NCBI GenBank assembly: GCA_964609965.1
Contig: CAZSTS010000001.1
Span: 248,001 to 312,000, forward strand
DNA: 64,000 nucleotides
Origin: JAHJDR01 sp964609965
GTDB taxonomy: Bacteria; UBA10199; JADGCS01
Reading direction: 5' to 3'
The stretch's first letter is position 1. Each line of letters starts with the position of its first letter. The notes under the pieces were generated by a model. That model ran no database searches. It saw nothing but the letters and a program-made list of their open reading frames with translations, and had not been told where the DNA came from. Of this stretch, positions 53,686 through 61,759 are shown piece after piece. The translations under genes were made by a program, and so were the position numbers.

Positions 53686-56592
53686 ATGAAACCTTTAAAA
53701 GTATATCTATATTTAATTTTTATCATTTCTATTTTTGTTTTCTTGTTACATTTTTCAGGCTCTGTTGGTTGCGGTGGTGGTTCGAGTGGCAGCGTGGCCC
53801 TTGGCTACGGTGATATCACAGGAGGTGTGGTTCTAGAAAACCTCACTACATCTAAGTCATTTGATTCGAACGCGAGTATTTCTGTACCAAAACTCACAAG
53901 TTCTACACAAAGATACGTGACCCTAAACAATACAAACCTAAAATACCTCGCAGCAAGTTCGCCTCAAATCAAATATGCTATTGACTCCTCTGTTTCAGGA
54001 ACAGCCTCACTCATTGATTTGGAAGGAAACGTAATAGAAACAAGTGACTTTAATGGTGAGTTTAGTTTTACAAATACTCTAGAAGGAACCTATCTAGTAA
54101 AAGTAGTTATTGCTAAACCTACAGGCCTTGCCAACTTGATGATAAAAACCTTTGTCGATGTTTCAGCAGGAGGAACAACCGTTGCAGTTCCTAATCCCCT
54201 TTCAACTGTTGTTGTCGAAAAAGCCATAGAAACAGGAAATGAACACGGCATTGTTGGTGACTCATTAAATGGTTTTAACCTTAGTATGATGATATCAATA
54301 ATTGATGATTGTTTCGGATCTCAATACTACTCCAAAGGAATAGATGACAAATTAGAGGCCAGTAATCTTGCAGACTCAAATGGCATTCCTTATGACTTGG
54401 CTACAATCGCTGATATGTTTGAAGACCTGCCAGACTCCTGCAAAACACTTGGCTACACATCATTTGCTCGCGGCAAACTTTTGGCTGCTGGTAAGGATTT
54501 TAAAAAAGTCACACAAGCCTTGGGTGAAATCTTTCTTCAATTAGGTTTTATTGTTATGCCTGATCAGCATGAATCCGTCCTCACTGAAACCCTTGGAGAT
54601 TATGCGGTAGAAAATTATTGCCAAGACCCTCAAGGTTGTGATGGCAGTGAAGAATGGAAAAAGCCTCTCGATCACACTGTCTTTGTACCCACAAGCTTTG
54701 AAAAAAATAGAAACCACCCAGATGATGATCCCTGGTATTGGTTACCTATGATTTCGGAATATCGCATTAAATTTCTCGCTCAAGCCTATGTAGATGACTT
54801 AACAGTCACTGCTACCCAAATACATAGGGCTATTGTCGATAAAAAAGGTTTATGGATGAGTCTTTGTTTTGAGTCAGGCTTTGGTAGCCAATACTGTTTT
54901 GATACAGATGGCAAACCTGCATTAAACATGGTCTATGGCCCTGACCACGTAGACCCACTCCTTGATGAAGATGATATACAAGAACCTAGTTGTGCACAAA
55001 TACTTCCCATTCTTTGTGATCCTGGAGAAACCATAGATACATTTGCCGCTAAAACCATTAATATGGCTACGATTAAAGAAGATATTATCTTCCAACGAAT
55101 CCATCTTGATCATAATATCACAGGTGGCCCCAATTTATGGGTCGTGTTTGATGGTTGGGATGGCAATAAGGACTCCAAGGCTGTAAAAGTAAACATTAAC
55201 AGAGGCGATGATTTTGAGATCACGTCTGTTGTACAATCTGAGGTTGGTAAATATTACCTTACTCAACGTCACGACACATCTGAAAATGGGACTATTGGTT
55301 TTATTAAAGTCGATGACGGTCGCTGGGTCTCTAAAGATAACGGAGAAGAACTTACATACAACATTGATAATGTCATATTACTAGAGGGTGTATCAGTAAA
55401 GGAAACAGGATCAAATATATATGGAGGTTCTGTAATAATTAATGACATGCATTTTGGAGTTGTAGGTGATGGTTGGCAGGCTGGATCTAGCCCAATTGAA
55501 GTATATATGACGTATGAAAACGGTCAGCACTCAGCCGCCCAGATCGATGAAGGTGCTACAGGCACTCCACATTATCTTATGTGGAATGAAGATACGCATG
55601 AAAAGGCAGTCGTAAATTTCTTGAATAGCGAAAATGGTCAATGCGTTTTAGATGATCCTTCAGATGAAGAATCAGAGGCCAACCCCTGTCTTGAGGGGGC
55701 TCTCGGAGATATCATTGGGCTCTTTGAACATGAATACCGTGACATGCATACATATATCTTTAATGGCACAGTGGACAACCCACTCTATGATAGAGAAGCA
55801 GATCCCTACTTTGATGATCTTCCAGACACAGGTAATCTCTGCAACATTGATGCTGACGGTGATGGCAAGCAAGATCCTGGTGACGGCATTCTTTGTACAA
55901 AAACTCTTTTAGATAAAAACCTTTGCGATGCACTTGAAGATACATTTTCATGGCATATCATCCACACAAACTTAGATGCCCCTTACAGTGTCCACGAGGA
56001 CTACTACAGATGGGCTGAATCAAAACAATTTGTGCGATTTAATGGAGAAGAAGATGAAGGTGAAGTCCAGACTATTGCGTGCGGGGATTCTTTTGATTGG
56101 CGGACCCTGCCACCACATCCAGATGATAATCAAAACCTCATCCCTCCAGAGAACACTCCTGGTGATTCATTTGACTATATGAAAACCCCAGCCCAAAACG
56201 GACTTGTGCCACGCAACTTTAGGGCCCTTGCCAATGCCTATGCAGTGGGAAGACCCAATGCCATAACCAATTTAGCATCACTGGCCTTTGGAGGACACTC
56301 AACAGTTGGTCCTACAACAGAGTTCAACATCATCGAGGCCTTTGCCATGATCTACACAGCAATCAGTGTAGACACAAATGTGACTGTTGCGGGCTCTCTT
56401 CTCTTAGAAGACGCCTTGTATGACCACGAAACCATGCAGTACGTGGACTTGGAACTCATTGATGAAATGTTCCATGCCACATTCTATCAACCATGGATGC
56501 ATAAAGAGGGGGAGCACAAGAGTGACTATCAAAGGATATTAGAAATTTTTGGAATTAGTGAAGACTACTTGCATGATAAAGGTATTTATTAG
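53686..56592 (+). CDS. Large lipoprotein, 968 residues
   Basis: Signal peptide with lipobox SVGC near residue 29, then a Gly/Ser linker. About residues 95-150 form an Ig-like or carboxypeptidase-regulatory-like beta-sandwich (SGTASLIDLEGNVIETSDFNGEFSFT). The rest (about 165-968) is a large alpha/beta region with many Cys, Trp and acidic stretches, and a calcium-type loop DADGDGKQDPGDG near residue 730. I do not recognise its main domain. It lies 266 bp after the beta-propeller lipoprotein, with a palindromic element between. It could be a surface enzyme or binding protein linked to cobalamin use, but only position suggests this. Confidence 0.75.
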   Translation: MKPLKVYLYLIFIISIFVFLLHFSGSVGCGGGSSGSVALGYGDITGGVVLENLTTSKSFDSNASISVPKLTSSTQRYVTLNNTNLKYLAASSPQIKYAIDSSVSGTASLIDLEGNVIETSDFNGEFSFTNTLEGTYLVKVVIAKPTGLANLMIKTFVDVSAGGTTVAVPNPLSTVVVEKAIETGNEHGIVGDSLNGFNLSMMISIIDDCFGSQYYSKGIDDKLEASNLADSNGIPYDLATIADMFEDLPDSCKTLGYTSFARGKLLAAGKDFKKVTQALGEIFLQLGFIVMPDQHESVLTETLGDYAVENYCQDPQGCDGSEEWKKPLDHTVFVPTSFEKNRNHPDDDPWYWLPMISEYRIKFLAQAYVDDLTVTATQIHRAIVDKKGLWMSLCFESGFGSQYCFDTDGKPALNMVYGPDHVDPLLDEDDIQEPSCAQILPILCDPGETIDTFAAKTINMATIKEDIIFQRIHLDHNITGGPNLWVVFDGWDGNKDSKAVKVNINRGDDFEITSVVQSEVGKYYLTQRHDTSENGTIGFIKVDDGRWVSKDNGEELTYNIDNVILLEGVSVKETGSNIYGGSVIINDMHFGVVGDGWQAGSSPIEVYMTYENGQHSAAQIDEGATGTPHYLMWNEDTHEKAVVNFLNSENGQCVLDDPSDEESEANPCLEGALGDIIGLFEHEYRDMHTYIFNGTVDNPLYDREADPYFDDLPDTGNLCNIDADGDGKQDPGDGILCTKTLLDKNLCDALEDTFSWHIIHTNLDAPYSVHEDYYRWAESKQFVRFNGEEDEGEVQTIACGDSFDWRTLPPHPDDNQNLIPPENTPGDSFDYMKTPAQNGLVPRNFRALANAYAVGRPNAITNLASLAFGGHSTVGPTTEFNIIEAFAMIYTAISVDTNVTVAGSLLLEDALYDHETMQYVDLELIDEMFHATFYQPWMHKEGEHKSDYQRILEIFGISEDYLHDKGIY

Positions 56593-57551
56593 TCCCTGCT
56601 ACCAGGAAAAGCTTGCATAAACGCAACGAGCAGCCTTCTTTGTTGTGGCGCAGGACTCTCACCAACAAAAGCCATTAGATCTTCTCGCGTCTGATCAATT
56701 ATATCTGTATTCAACCGCAAAACTTCATTACGTATCAGTCGTCTTCCTTCAAACCAAGGACGATTAATGCGCAAAGAATGATTTCTCTGTGCTACATCCA
56801 CTGCTTGAACAAGAAGCTCTGGGGCACCTAAGAAAAAATCAAGATGATTGTTAATAAGATCTAAAAAGAAATCACGTCTCGTTGGTGGCATTTCATCGAG
56901 AAAATTAGTAGCAGATGGCCTCAGGAGTTGAATGAGTGTTCCTTTTTCTTGGGGTGTAAGCCTGGCTATCTCTTCATCTGAAAAGAGATTATAAACATAG
57001 GTCAAAACCGTTACTTCATGAGGTGCACGACAGTTTCGTAAGAGCCATGGTAATAATCTGCTCCCTCGCCCTCTTTCATCATATGTCAGCAGTAACCTTT
57101 GTAAGGTTGGCATTAGGAATTTATAGGTTCCTTGACGACTTACTTCATCTGCTTGAGGGTGGTTGGGAATCACATTTTCAACCCTCAATCCTTGAGCTTG
57201 ATAATGTTCAATTCCTTTATTCTTACCTTTTATCAAACGTTGTGAAGGATTAACTGAAAAGGCTTCACGAGCAGCAGCTCGAATTGAATGCCGTGCACGA
57301 AAGATTGCAACCCCACCGAAAACAACAATACCAAAAGCCAGAGCCAAATCACATGAACTCCATGTGTGTTGTGCACGAGCACCAACAGGCTCATGAACAG
57401 GAACTACTGTACGAAGCTCTTGTTCAGCTTCATCTGCTGCAAGTACTTCCGTTCCTTGAAACGCTTGTTTAAATGCAGCACAACCAGCGCCTAAAAGAGC
57501 TAAAGACGTACCTGCCACTATGGCAGGCGAAGAATAAATTGTTGAACTCAT
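56589..57551 (-). CDS. Uncharacterised protein with two hydrophobic N-terminal segments
   Basis: 320 residues from MSSTIYSS, chosen because AGAGGTT lies 6 bp upstream and the longer frame (to 57719) has no support. A hydrophobic segment at residues 8-24 holds a Cys in GAGCAAF; a second hydrophobic segment is at about 70-88. Residues about 100-320 are helical and charged (LPWLLRNCRAPHEVTVLTYVYNLFSDEEIARLTPQEKGTLIQLL). I do not know the family. TATAAT at 57603-57608 may be its -10. A GGACAC palindrome at 57660-57675 matches the one before 44851. The 3' end overlaps the 968-residue gene by 4 bp. Confidence 0.65.
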   Translation of the reverse strand: MSSTIYSSPAIVAGTSLALLGAGCAAFKQAFQGTEVLAADEAEQELRTVVPVHEPVGARAQHTWSSCDLALAFGIVVFGGVAIFRARHSIRAAAREAFSVNPSQRLIKGKNKGIEHYQAQGLRVENVIPNHPQADEVSRQGTYKFLMPTLQRLLLTYDERGRGSRLLPWLLRNCRAPHEVTVLTYVYNLFSDEEIARLTPQEKGTLIQLLRPSATNFLDEMPPTRRDFFLDLINNHLDFFLGAPELLVQAVDVAQRNHSLRINRPWFEGRRLIRNEVLRLNTDIIDQTREDLMAFVGESPAPQQRRLLVAFMQAFPGSRD

Positions 57552-57659
57552 ACGGTAACCTCTTGATTTTTCTGTATTTCTATGCACCCTGTTACCGCAT
57601 TCATTATATCGCATCCTTTTAGATAAAGTTGCGTAAAAAAACAATCTTATCATAATGAT

Positions 57660-57675
57660 GGACACAGAAGTGTCC
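57660..57675. promoter_or_regulatory. GGACAC palindrome, site B
   Basis: GGACAC, AGAA, GTGTCC, about 52 bp upstream of a TATAAT and about 109 bp upstream of the start at 57551. It is the same dyad as at 44917-44934. Confidence 0.65.
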
Positions 57676-57730
57676 GGAAAATTTATTTGAAAAAACCACG
57701 AAACTTTTGTTAACCACAAGCGATATTGGG

Positions 57731-57755
57731 TTAGAATTCTACAGATTAGAATTCT
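57731..57755. repeat. Two direct copies of TTAGAATTCT
   Basis: TTAGAATTCT at 57731-57740 and 57746-57755, 15 bp apart. Each contains the palindrome AGAATTCT. They lie about 95 bp before the first alpha-CTD-like gene and may be a regulator site. Confidence 0.5.
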
Positions 57756-57848
57756 TTATAGGGTGCTACCCGTTCCGATTATGGGCAAATAATCACAGGG
57801 TGCAAATCAAAAAATAAAATATATCCTCCTCAACGAAAGGATTAGTTT

Positions 57849-58646
57849 ATGCTTACTAGAGCCATACAACAAAGTTTTGCTTCACTTGTAACTCCATTAG
57901 AAACCATTGCAGTTCAAGATCCAGGAGTTCAGCAAGTTATCATACAAGGACTTAATGCTGCACTGAGCGTAACTCCATTTGCAGAAGGCCATAGGGGTCA
58001 ATATGCTCATCTTACAGGACAAGATGGTTCTATAGCACCAGCCTTTTTAGCGTGGAATCTGCGGAAAGCTCATGTCGCTCTTGGATACACACCGAATGAC
58101 CGAGTAATCCTTGAACAAGTGGCCTTTGATATAACACATACTGACATCCCTCCTGTTGTTGGTATGGTCACATCATCATACTCATACCTGCTTGTAAATT
58201 CCGGAAATCCACGTGTGAAAGATGGTCGATCCGGCCTAACCTTACCAGGCAGTGTTGTTCACAATGCAAGTTTTCCTTTTGCAAGAGTTCATCAGCAAAT
58301 TATTCAAGAAGATCGTTTTGATCTTGATGCGATTCTCATGCAAGCAGGTGTTAGCTCTGCAGCTGAGTTCAGTGAATTATGGACCAAATTTGATAAAAGC
58401 ATAGATGAACTAGAATTAAGTGTAAGAACTAGAAATGCTATTCAAAATGCTAACATTGTTTATATTGGTGAACTTGTGCAAAAAACAGAAGTTGAATTAC
58501 TCAAAACCAAAAACTTTGGTCGTAGATCCTTAAATGAGATTAAAGAAGTCCTTGAAGATATGTTTGGCCTTTCACTAGGCATTGATGTTGGAGAGTGGAG
58601 AGCACCAAATGTACGACCTGCTGGCAGTAGTATTCAAGGGCATTAA
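57849..58646 (+). CDS. alpha-CTD-like protein, copy 1
   Basis: 265 residues. Residues about 1-175 form a domain I do not recognise, conserved in the two paralogues downstream (PAFLAWNL, DIPPVVGMVTSSYSYL, FPFARVHQ, DRFDLDAIL). The C-terminal part (about 178-245) closely matches the RNA polymerase alpha-subunit C-terminal domain: IDELELSVRTRNAIQNANIV, YIGELVQKTEVELLKTKNFG, RRSLNEIKEVL. By alignment with E. coli, equivalents of Arg265, Asn268, Gly296, Ser299 and Glu302 are kept. There is no alpha N-terminal domain, so it cannot replace RpoA. It may bind DNA or an RNA polymerase partner. AAAGGA precedes the start. Confidence 0.82.
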   Translation: MLTRAIQQSFASLVTPLETIAVQDPGVQQVIIQGLNAALSVTPFAEGHRGQYAHLTGQDGSIAPAFLAWNLRKAHVALGYTPNDRVILEQVAFDITHTDIPPVVGMVTSSYSYLLVNSGNPRVKDGRSGLTLPGSVVHNASFPFARVHQQIIQEDRFDLDAILMQAGVSSAAEFSELWTKFDKSIDELELSVRTRNAIQNANIVYIGELVQKTEVELLKTKNFGRRSLNEIKEVLEDMFGLSLGIDVGEWRAPNVRPAGSSIQGH

Positions 58647-58716
58647 ATTGCTAGTGTATTCTTGATTGCATCTCATCAAATCTTATGGTATTATTATTTT
58701 ATATTAAGGTAATACC

Positions 58717-58998
58717 ATGATATTTAGCTTTAAACTCAGTCCTGCCCTTTTAGAAAAACTTCAAGTGTGTGCGCAAGATTTCGGTGAATCTAAAGGCACT
58801 CTTATCAGACATGCCCTCGAAGAATATCTCGAAAAGAACAAAGACTTCAAATCCCGCATCAAAAAACTTACAGACAAACTCAAAAAACCTACTAAAAAAA
58901 CAAAAACAAATTGGGAATCAATCTATAATAATACGCGTTGTGATTTAGACGAAGCTCCAGAACAAGAAGTCTTGCGCGTCCGTAGAAGGGGTTTATGA
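58717..58998 (+). CDS. CopG/RHH-type antitoxin
   Basis: 93 residues. The ribbon-helix-helix N-terminus (FSFKLSPALLEKLQVCAQDFGESKGTLIRHALEEYLEKN) should dimerise and bind DNA; the Lys-rich middle and the acidic/Arg C-terminus (DEAPEQEVLRVRRRG) would cover the toxin. It overlaps the PIN gene by 4 bp (ATGA), as in vapBC-like pairs. Confidence 0.85.
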   Translation: MIFSFKLSPALLEKLQVCAQDFGESKGTLIRHALEEYLEKNKDFKSRIKKLTDKLKKPTKKTKTNWESIYNNTRCDLDEAPEQEVLRVRRRGL

Positions 58999-59441
58999 AA
59001 AAAGCCTTTATCGATTCTGACGTGTTTATTCGTGACTTGCGTTATCCAAGAGATAAAAAAACAAAAACAAACACACTTTTTCTCAAAAAAGTAAAATCAG
59101 GCAAGATTAAAGCCTACACTTCAATCTTTAATATCTTAGAAATCTGCGGCATTCTTTCTTATAATCTTTCCCAAGAGCAGCTCATAAAACTCTATAGTGA
59201 ATTTTGTGCTCATTATGGTGTAAAAATTCTCTTCCCTGCAGATAGCACTGGGAATCTTGACTATGACATTGCCACGATCTTTAAACAAATATCTCACAAG
59301 CAATCATTCGGTGATGCTCAAATCTCTTATGTCATCGATCGCTTTAAAAACGACATTTCATCATTCATATCCTGGAATGCCAAACACTTTGAGGGTAAGA
59401 TCCCTTTTCCTTGTTTAACCCCAGAATCGTATATGAAGTAG
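58995..59441 (+). CDS. PIN-domain ribonuclease toxin
   Basis: 148 residues. The first acidic residues are Asp7/Asp9 in AFIDSDVFIRDL, Glu follows in FNILEICGIL, and FGDAQISYVI plus FISWNAKHF give the later PIN positions. PIN toxins are Mg-dependent RNases that cut tRNA or rRNA. It is paired with the RHH antitoxin. The module sits between alpha-CTD copies 1 and 2. Confidence 0.87.
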   Translation: MKKAFIDSDVFIRDLRYPRDKKTKTNTLFLKKVKSGKIKAYTSIFNILEICGILSYNLSQEQLIKLYSEFCAHYGVKILFPADSTGNLDYDIATIFKQISHKQSFGDAQISYVIDRFKNDISSFISWNAKHFEGKIPFPCLTPESYMK

Positions 59442-59442
59442 G

Positions 59443-59474
59443 GGCAGGCCCCTGTGCCTACCCGTTTTTTTTAT
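59443..59474 (+). terminator. Rho-independent terminator after the PIN gene
   Basis: GGGGCAGG and CCTGTGCCTACCC pair, followed by eight T. A perfect GGGCGACC/GGTCGCCC inverted repeat follows at 59490-59511 and may be an unrelated repeat element. Confidence 0.7.
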
Positions 59475-59489
59475 GATCGAAATCTTTGG

Positions 59490-59511
59490 GCGACCACAGG
59501 GGGTCGCCCCT
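59490..59511. repeat. GGGCGACC inverted repeat
   Basis: GGGCGACC (59490-59497) and GGTCGCCC (59504-59511) are separated by ACAGGG. The G+C-rich hairpin differs from the AT-rich surroundings. Confidence 0.55.
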
Positions 59512-59694
59512 ACAAAAACCTAATTTGCCGTTAGGCAAAACATTACCCCCCCCACGCTGTACCCTGTACGTAGTATGCAAGACACCCCACCCTGTGTACA
59601 CTCTGAACACGAAAATTGCACATCCAACGCAACATTTTCTCAAATCTCTCTGATAACAAGCTAGACAGTTCGAAGAATTTTATTAGGAGGGAAT

Positions 59695-60459
59695 ATGGTT
59701 TCACCTGCTGTTCAAAGTAGTTTTCCTGCAATAGGAGGCTCGTTAGAGGCAATTGCTGCCCTTGATTCTAGAATTCAGGTTCAGTTCATTGATTCAATGA
59801 ATACAGCACTTGATTTAGTTACCATTGGGGGAGTCCGCAGAAGTCAATTTGCTCATATGACAGGAAAATATTCTGATCCACGTCCAGTTCATCTCACTTG
59901 GGATATTAATCAAGAACTTTCTGCCCTTGGTTTAGCTCCAGGCGATACCCTGCCCGATAGATTACGTTTTGATCTAGCACGTGAAGAGGTTCCACCAGCT
60001 GTGGCCATACTCACCGCATCCTTTACGTACCTCGTCGTAGATTCTAATCAACACGCTATTCAGGATGGTGCATTGGGATTAAATGTACCAAGAAGACTTG
60101 GTCACGATCCAAAATTTCCTTATGTAAAAGTTCATCAACACCTGACTCATGTAGATCGTTTTGATATGAATAGATTTGTGGCAGATGCATCAGCTGGACT
60201 TACACCTGCATCTACTAGTTTTTGGAATAGCTTAGATAAATGTATAGATGATTTTGAACTAAGTGTAAGAGCTAGTAACTGTCTACAAAATGCCAATATA
60301 AAATATGTCGGTGAACTTGTGCAAAAAACAAGAACTGAATTACGTAAAATAAAGAATTTTGGAAGGAAAACCATAGACGAAGTGGTAGATGTAATTCTCA
60401 CACCACTGGGTCTTTCCCTTGACATGGATGTCCGTGGCTGGACACCGCCTTCTAAATAA
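59695..60459 (+). CDS. alpha-CTD-like protein, copy 2
   Basis: 254 residues with the same plan as copy 1. The N-terminal domain has RRSQFAHMTG, HLTWDINQELSALGLAPGD, EEVPPAVAILTASFTYLVV, FPYVKVHQ and DRFDMNRF. The alpha-CTD part is DDFELSVRASNCLQNANIKY, VGELVQKTRTELRKIKNFGR, KTIDEVVDVI, then LGLSLDMDVRGWTPP. Equivalents of Arg265, Asn268, Cys269 and Gly296 are kept, closer to a true alpha-CTD than copy 1. AGGAGGG precedes the start. By eye identity to copy 1 is moderate, so the duplication is old. Confidence 0.82.
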   Translation: MVSPAVQSSFPAIGGSLEAIAALDSRIQVQFIDSMNTALDLVTIGGVRRSQFAHMTGKYSDPRPVHLTWDINQELSALGLAPGDTLPDRLRFDLAREEVPPAVAILTASFTYLVVDSNQHAIQDGALGLNVPRRLGHDPKFPYVKVHQHLTHVDRFDMNRFVADASAGLTPASTSFWNSLDKCIDDFELSVRASNCLQNANIKYVGELVQKTRTELRKIKNFGRKTIDEVVDVILTPLGLSLDMDVRGWTPPSK

Positions 60460-60472
60460 ATAAACTCCATTT

Positions 60473-60552
60473 TTCCCTGGAATCAAAATCCCAGGCTCTA
60501 GCATTTTGTCCCTCTGGGACAACAGCATAAAGCCGGAGACTTCAGTCTCCGG
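60473..60552. repeat. Three adjacent hairpins
   Basis: CCTGG/CCAGG-type arms (about 60475-60496), TTGTCCC/GGGACAA (about 60507-60523) and CCGGAGAC/GTCTCCGG (about 60533-60552) follow one another after copy 2. No T-run follows. They may be repeat elements or RNA stabilising structures. Confidence 0.5.
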
Positions 60553-60660
60553 AACGATTGAGCTGCTTTCTCCAGAAAACAGAAACTCTCATTTTTTAGA
60601 AACATTCTCCTTAAATTCACTAATAATAAATTTGATAAATATCATTTATGGAGAAACGGC

Positions 60661-61706
60661 ATGATTTCAAAGGCTATACAACAACATCTGACTTCATTGG
60701 TCGGACCTTTAACAAGTATTTCTAAGTTTGATAGTGGAGCACAAGAATTAATGATAAGAGGAATGAATGCTGCTCTTGGTATTGGCGTAACTCCATTTTC
60801 AGGTAAACATAGGGCTCAATATGCTCGTATTGTAGGAGAAGACAGAAGTGCTAAACCTGCCTACCTAGCCTGGAATATTGATAGATCACTAGCAGCTCTT
60901 GGATTTTCACCAGGCGACAGAATGCCCGCAAGAGTGCATCTAGATTTAATACACGAGGAACTCCCTCCAGTTTTAGCTATAGTCACTCCATCATATTCAT
61001 TTCTTTTAGCAAACTCTGGAAATGAATTTGTCCAAGACGGAGACTTAGGAATTACCCTTCCAGACTCGCTTCCCCATGATGATTCTTTTCCTTTTGTAAG
61101 AACTCATCAACTACCTCTCCAAGCAGATCGCTTTGACCTTCAAACAATCTTGGCCTTAACGGGTTTTTCAGAACTTTCGTTAGAGGACGATTCATTTTCC
61201 ACTGACAGTGCCTTAATAAAAAACTTGATAAACCAATCACTGACCTTCTTCATCTAATAGAGGATCTTGCCCATAGAAGAATAGCACAAAAGGCTTTTGA
61301 GACACTCGAAATCCGTTACATTGGTGACCTCATTCAACTCACAGAAAAAGAACTTCTCAAAGCACGTAACTTTGGTCGAAAATCTTTATGGAGTGTGAGA
61401 GGCACTCTAAATGAAATGGATCTTGATCTTGGAATGTCAAATACAGAAGGTTGGTCACGGCCAGTTCAAGGAAGAGTACATTTTAACAATAAAATAGGAA
61501 CACTAGATATATCTGTAAAAGCTGAAACCCTCTGTGCTCAAGCTGGCATTACCTACATCGGTGAACTTGTACAAATGACAGAAAGAAATCTTTTTCATAC
61601 GAAAATCCTTGGTCGTCATTGCATATCCGACCTCCGTGAAGCTCTTGCTGAACTAGGACTTAGCCTTAATATGGATGTTCAAGGCTGGACACCGCCAACA
61701 TCCTAA
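60661..61706 (+). CDS. alpha-CTD-like protein, copy 3, two alpha-CTDs, split by -1 frameshift
   Basis: The N-terminal domain in the first frame matches copies 1 and 2 (KPAYLAWNIDRSLAALGFSPGD, EELPPVLAIVTPSYSFLLANS, DRFDLQTIL). This frame stops at 61255-61257 after 198 residues, before any alpha-CTD. In the -1 frame the sequence continues open from 61206 through two tandem alpha-CTD-like domains: EIRYIGDLIQLTEKELLKAR then NFGRKSL, and ITYIGELVQMTERNLFHTK then ILGRHCI, ending LNMDVQGWTPP. The frames meet at A AAA AAC (61218-61224). Joined there, the product is 348 residues. It is either programmed frameshifting, a real indel mutation or a sequencing error. Both alpha-CTDs lack the Asn268 equivalent. 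Confidence 0.75.
61218..61224 (+). other. Canonical -1 slippery heptamer
   Basis: A AAA AAC in the reading frame of the upstream part (codons ending ATA AAA AAC). It is of the X XXY YYZ type used in -1 programmed frameshifting. Shifting here joins the two frames without loss. No strong downstream stem is obvious; TTCTTC (about 61245) and GAAGAA (about 61277) could pair weakly. Confidence 0.6.
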
Positions 61707-61759
61707 ATCCTAATCACCCCTTGATCACATATTTCATTCCCTCTATTATTCCATAAACC

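Noticed and set aside
59458..59752. Minus-strand frames of 61 and 69 residues
   Set aside because: They cross GC-rich hairpins and the alpha-CTD copy 2 ribosome site and show no protein-like features.
57849..61706. The alpha-CTD genes as rpoA or its fragments
   Set aside because: They lack the alpha N-terminal dimerisation domain and share a different N-terminal domain, and no ribosomal protein genes are adjacent.
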